NCBI GenBank assembly: GCA_021781625.1 | Contig: JAJXWL010000115.1 | Span: forward strand, 1-6,553 | Reading direction: 5' to 3' | Source: a bacterium | GTDB lineage: Bacteria; Spirochaetota; Spirochaetia; JABEVK01 | DNA length: 6,553 bases | Shown here: piece after piece, positions 5,842 to 6,553 of the stretch | Position numbering within the stretch: the stretch's first letter is position 1 | Layout: each line of letters opens with the position of its first letter | Position numbers and translations under genes: made by a program | Notes under the pieces: model-generated | Databases searched by the model: none | Told to the model about the DNA's origin: nothing | The model's input: only the letters and a program-made list of their open reading frames with translations

Positions 5842-6553
5842 ATGAGCATCATCAACAATTCGAAAACTGACCCCAATAAAATCCTTCCCATGACCTACCT
5901 CTGGGCCCGCCAACACTATAAAGACGGTGTCGCCAACAACTGGGTCCCGGAAGAAATCCCCATGCAAGACGATATTGAGCAATGGAAAAATGCCACCGCT
6001 TTGACGGAAGAAGAACGTCGCCTGATTTATTGGAATCTTGGTTTTTTTAGTACCGCAGAAAGTCTTACGGCGAACAATATTGTGCTCGCCGTCTACAACC
6101 ATGTCACGAACCCAGAATGTCGGCAATATCTCCTTCGTCAAGCGTTTGAAGAGGCAATTCATACCGATACCTTCATTTACTGTTGTGACAGCCTAGGCCT
6201 CGACCCCGAAGAGATCTACACCATGTACCAGTCCATTCCCTCGATTCGTGGTAAGGATGACTTTGTCGTCGAGTTAACCAAGAGCGTGTTCGACCCTAAC
6301 TTTAACACCGTGGGAGACAGCAATATCCAGTCCTTTGTCCACGACCTCGTGGGGTACTACGTCATAATGGAAGGGATATTCTTTTATGCAGGTTTTGCCA
6401 TGATGCTGGCACTCAAGCGTCAACGTAAAATGGTCGGTATTGGGGAACAATTCGAGTACATCATGCGGGATGAATCGATCCACTTGAACTTTGGCTGTGA
6501 CTTGATCAACACCATTGTCTCCGAGAACCCCCAGGTTTGGACCCCAGCCTTTC
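5842..6553 (+). CDS. nrdB: Ribonucleotide reductase beta subunit, class Ic type, 3'-truncated by the window edge
   Basis: NrdB (R2) supplies the oxidant that NrdA needs to reduce ribonucleotides for DNA synthesis. The first 237 residues are in the window and the frame runs off the right edge. Metal ligands are Glu73 (FFSTAESL), Glu104 and His107 (AFEEAIHTDTF), Glu177 (YYVIMEGIFF), Glu211 and His214 (YIMRDESIHLNFG). Phe111 stands where the radical tyrosine of class Ia enzymes would be, and the first ligand is Glu rather than Asp. With a constant offset of 16, these match the known Chlamydia trachomatis R2 ligands 89, 120, 123, 193, 227 and 230 and Phe127. Trp34 and Tyr206 fit its electron-transfer residues Trp51 and Tyr222. 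Wording such as HVTNPECRQYLLRQAFEEA is also chlamydia-like. A Mn/Fe cofactor is therefore predicted. The ATG start has no Shine-Dalgarno. No nrdA lies upstream; it may follow downstream. Confidence 0.93.
   Translation, partial: MSIINNSKTDPNKILPMTYLWARQHYKDGVANNWVPEEIPMQDDIEQWKNATALTEEERRLIYWNLGFFSTAESLTANNIVLAVYNHVTNPECRQYLLRQAFEEAIHTDTFIYCCDSLGLDPEEIYTMYQSIPSIRGKDDFVVELTKSVFDPNFNTVGDSNIQSFVHDLVGYYVIMEGIFFYAGFAMMLALKRQRKMVGIGEQFEYIMRDESIHLNFGCDLINTIVSENPQVWTPAF

Noticed and set aside
5809..6162. 117-residue minus-strand reading frame
   Set aside because: It lies opposite the well-conserved nrdB coding sequence and shows no family-like pattern.

Overview
The window looks like ordinary bacterial chromosome: protein genes are tightly packed, GC content is balanced by eye (near 50%), and no transposase, phage gene, CRISPR array, tRNA or rRNA was seen. 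A chemoreceptor and a YjfB-type motility-associated peptide point to a motile heterotroph. A MalS-type amylase shows use of starch or maltodextrin. The phylum cannot be fixed from this sequence. The chemoreceptor hairpin wording would suit a spirochaete or a similar motile Gram-negative, but that is a guess.

Layout. (1) Positions 3-2153, plus strand: the 3' part of a secreted-type GH13 alpha-amylase resembling E. coli MalS, with Ig-like material before the catalytic barrel; its start lies outside the window. (2) Positions 2144-2247: a convergent gene junction with a GC-rich terminator hairpin flanked by two palindromes built on the hexamer TGCTAA/TTAGCA. (3) Positions 2239-2430, minus strand: a 63-residue YjfB-family protein. 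(4) Positions 2431-2511: a short divergent promoter region. (5) Positions 2512-5793, plus strand: a compact four-gene run of an OsmC-family thiol peroxidase, a chemoreceptor without a periplasmic sensor domain, a NagD-like HAD phosphatase and an RluA-family pseudouridine synthase. The genes overlap or nearly touch, so they probably form one operon. (6) Positions 5842-6553, plus strand: the 5' part of a ribonucleotide reductase beta subunit (nrdB), running off the right edge, with its own candidate promoter.

The most informative observation is that the NrdB fragment carries the class Ic signature known from Chlamydia trachomatis: Phe replaces the radical-bearing Tyr and Glu replaces Asp as the first metal ligand. 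This predicts a Mn/Fe cofactor rather than a di-iron tyrosyl radical. The four-gene run joins redox defence, signalling, nucleotide phosphatase and RNA modification functions and does not form an obvious single pathway. Few starts here have a clear Shine-Dalgarno sequence. I did not find a convincing undescribed multi-gene system; the points worth a second look are listed in the findings.
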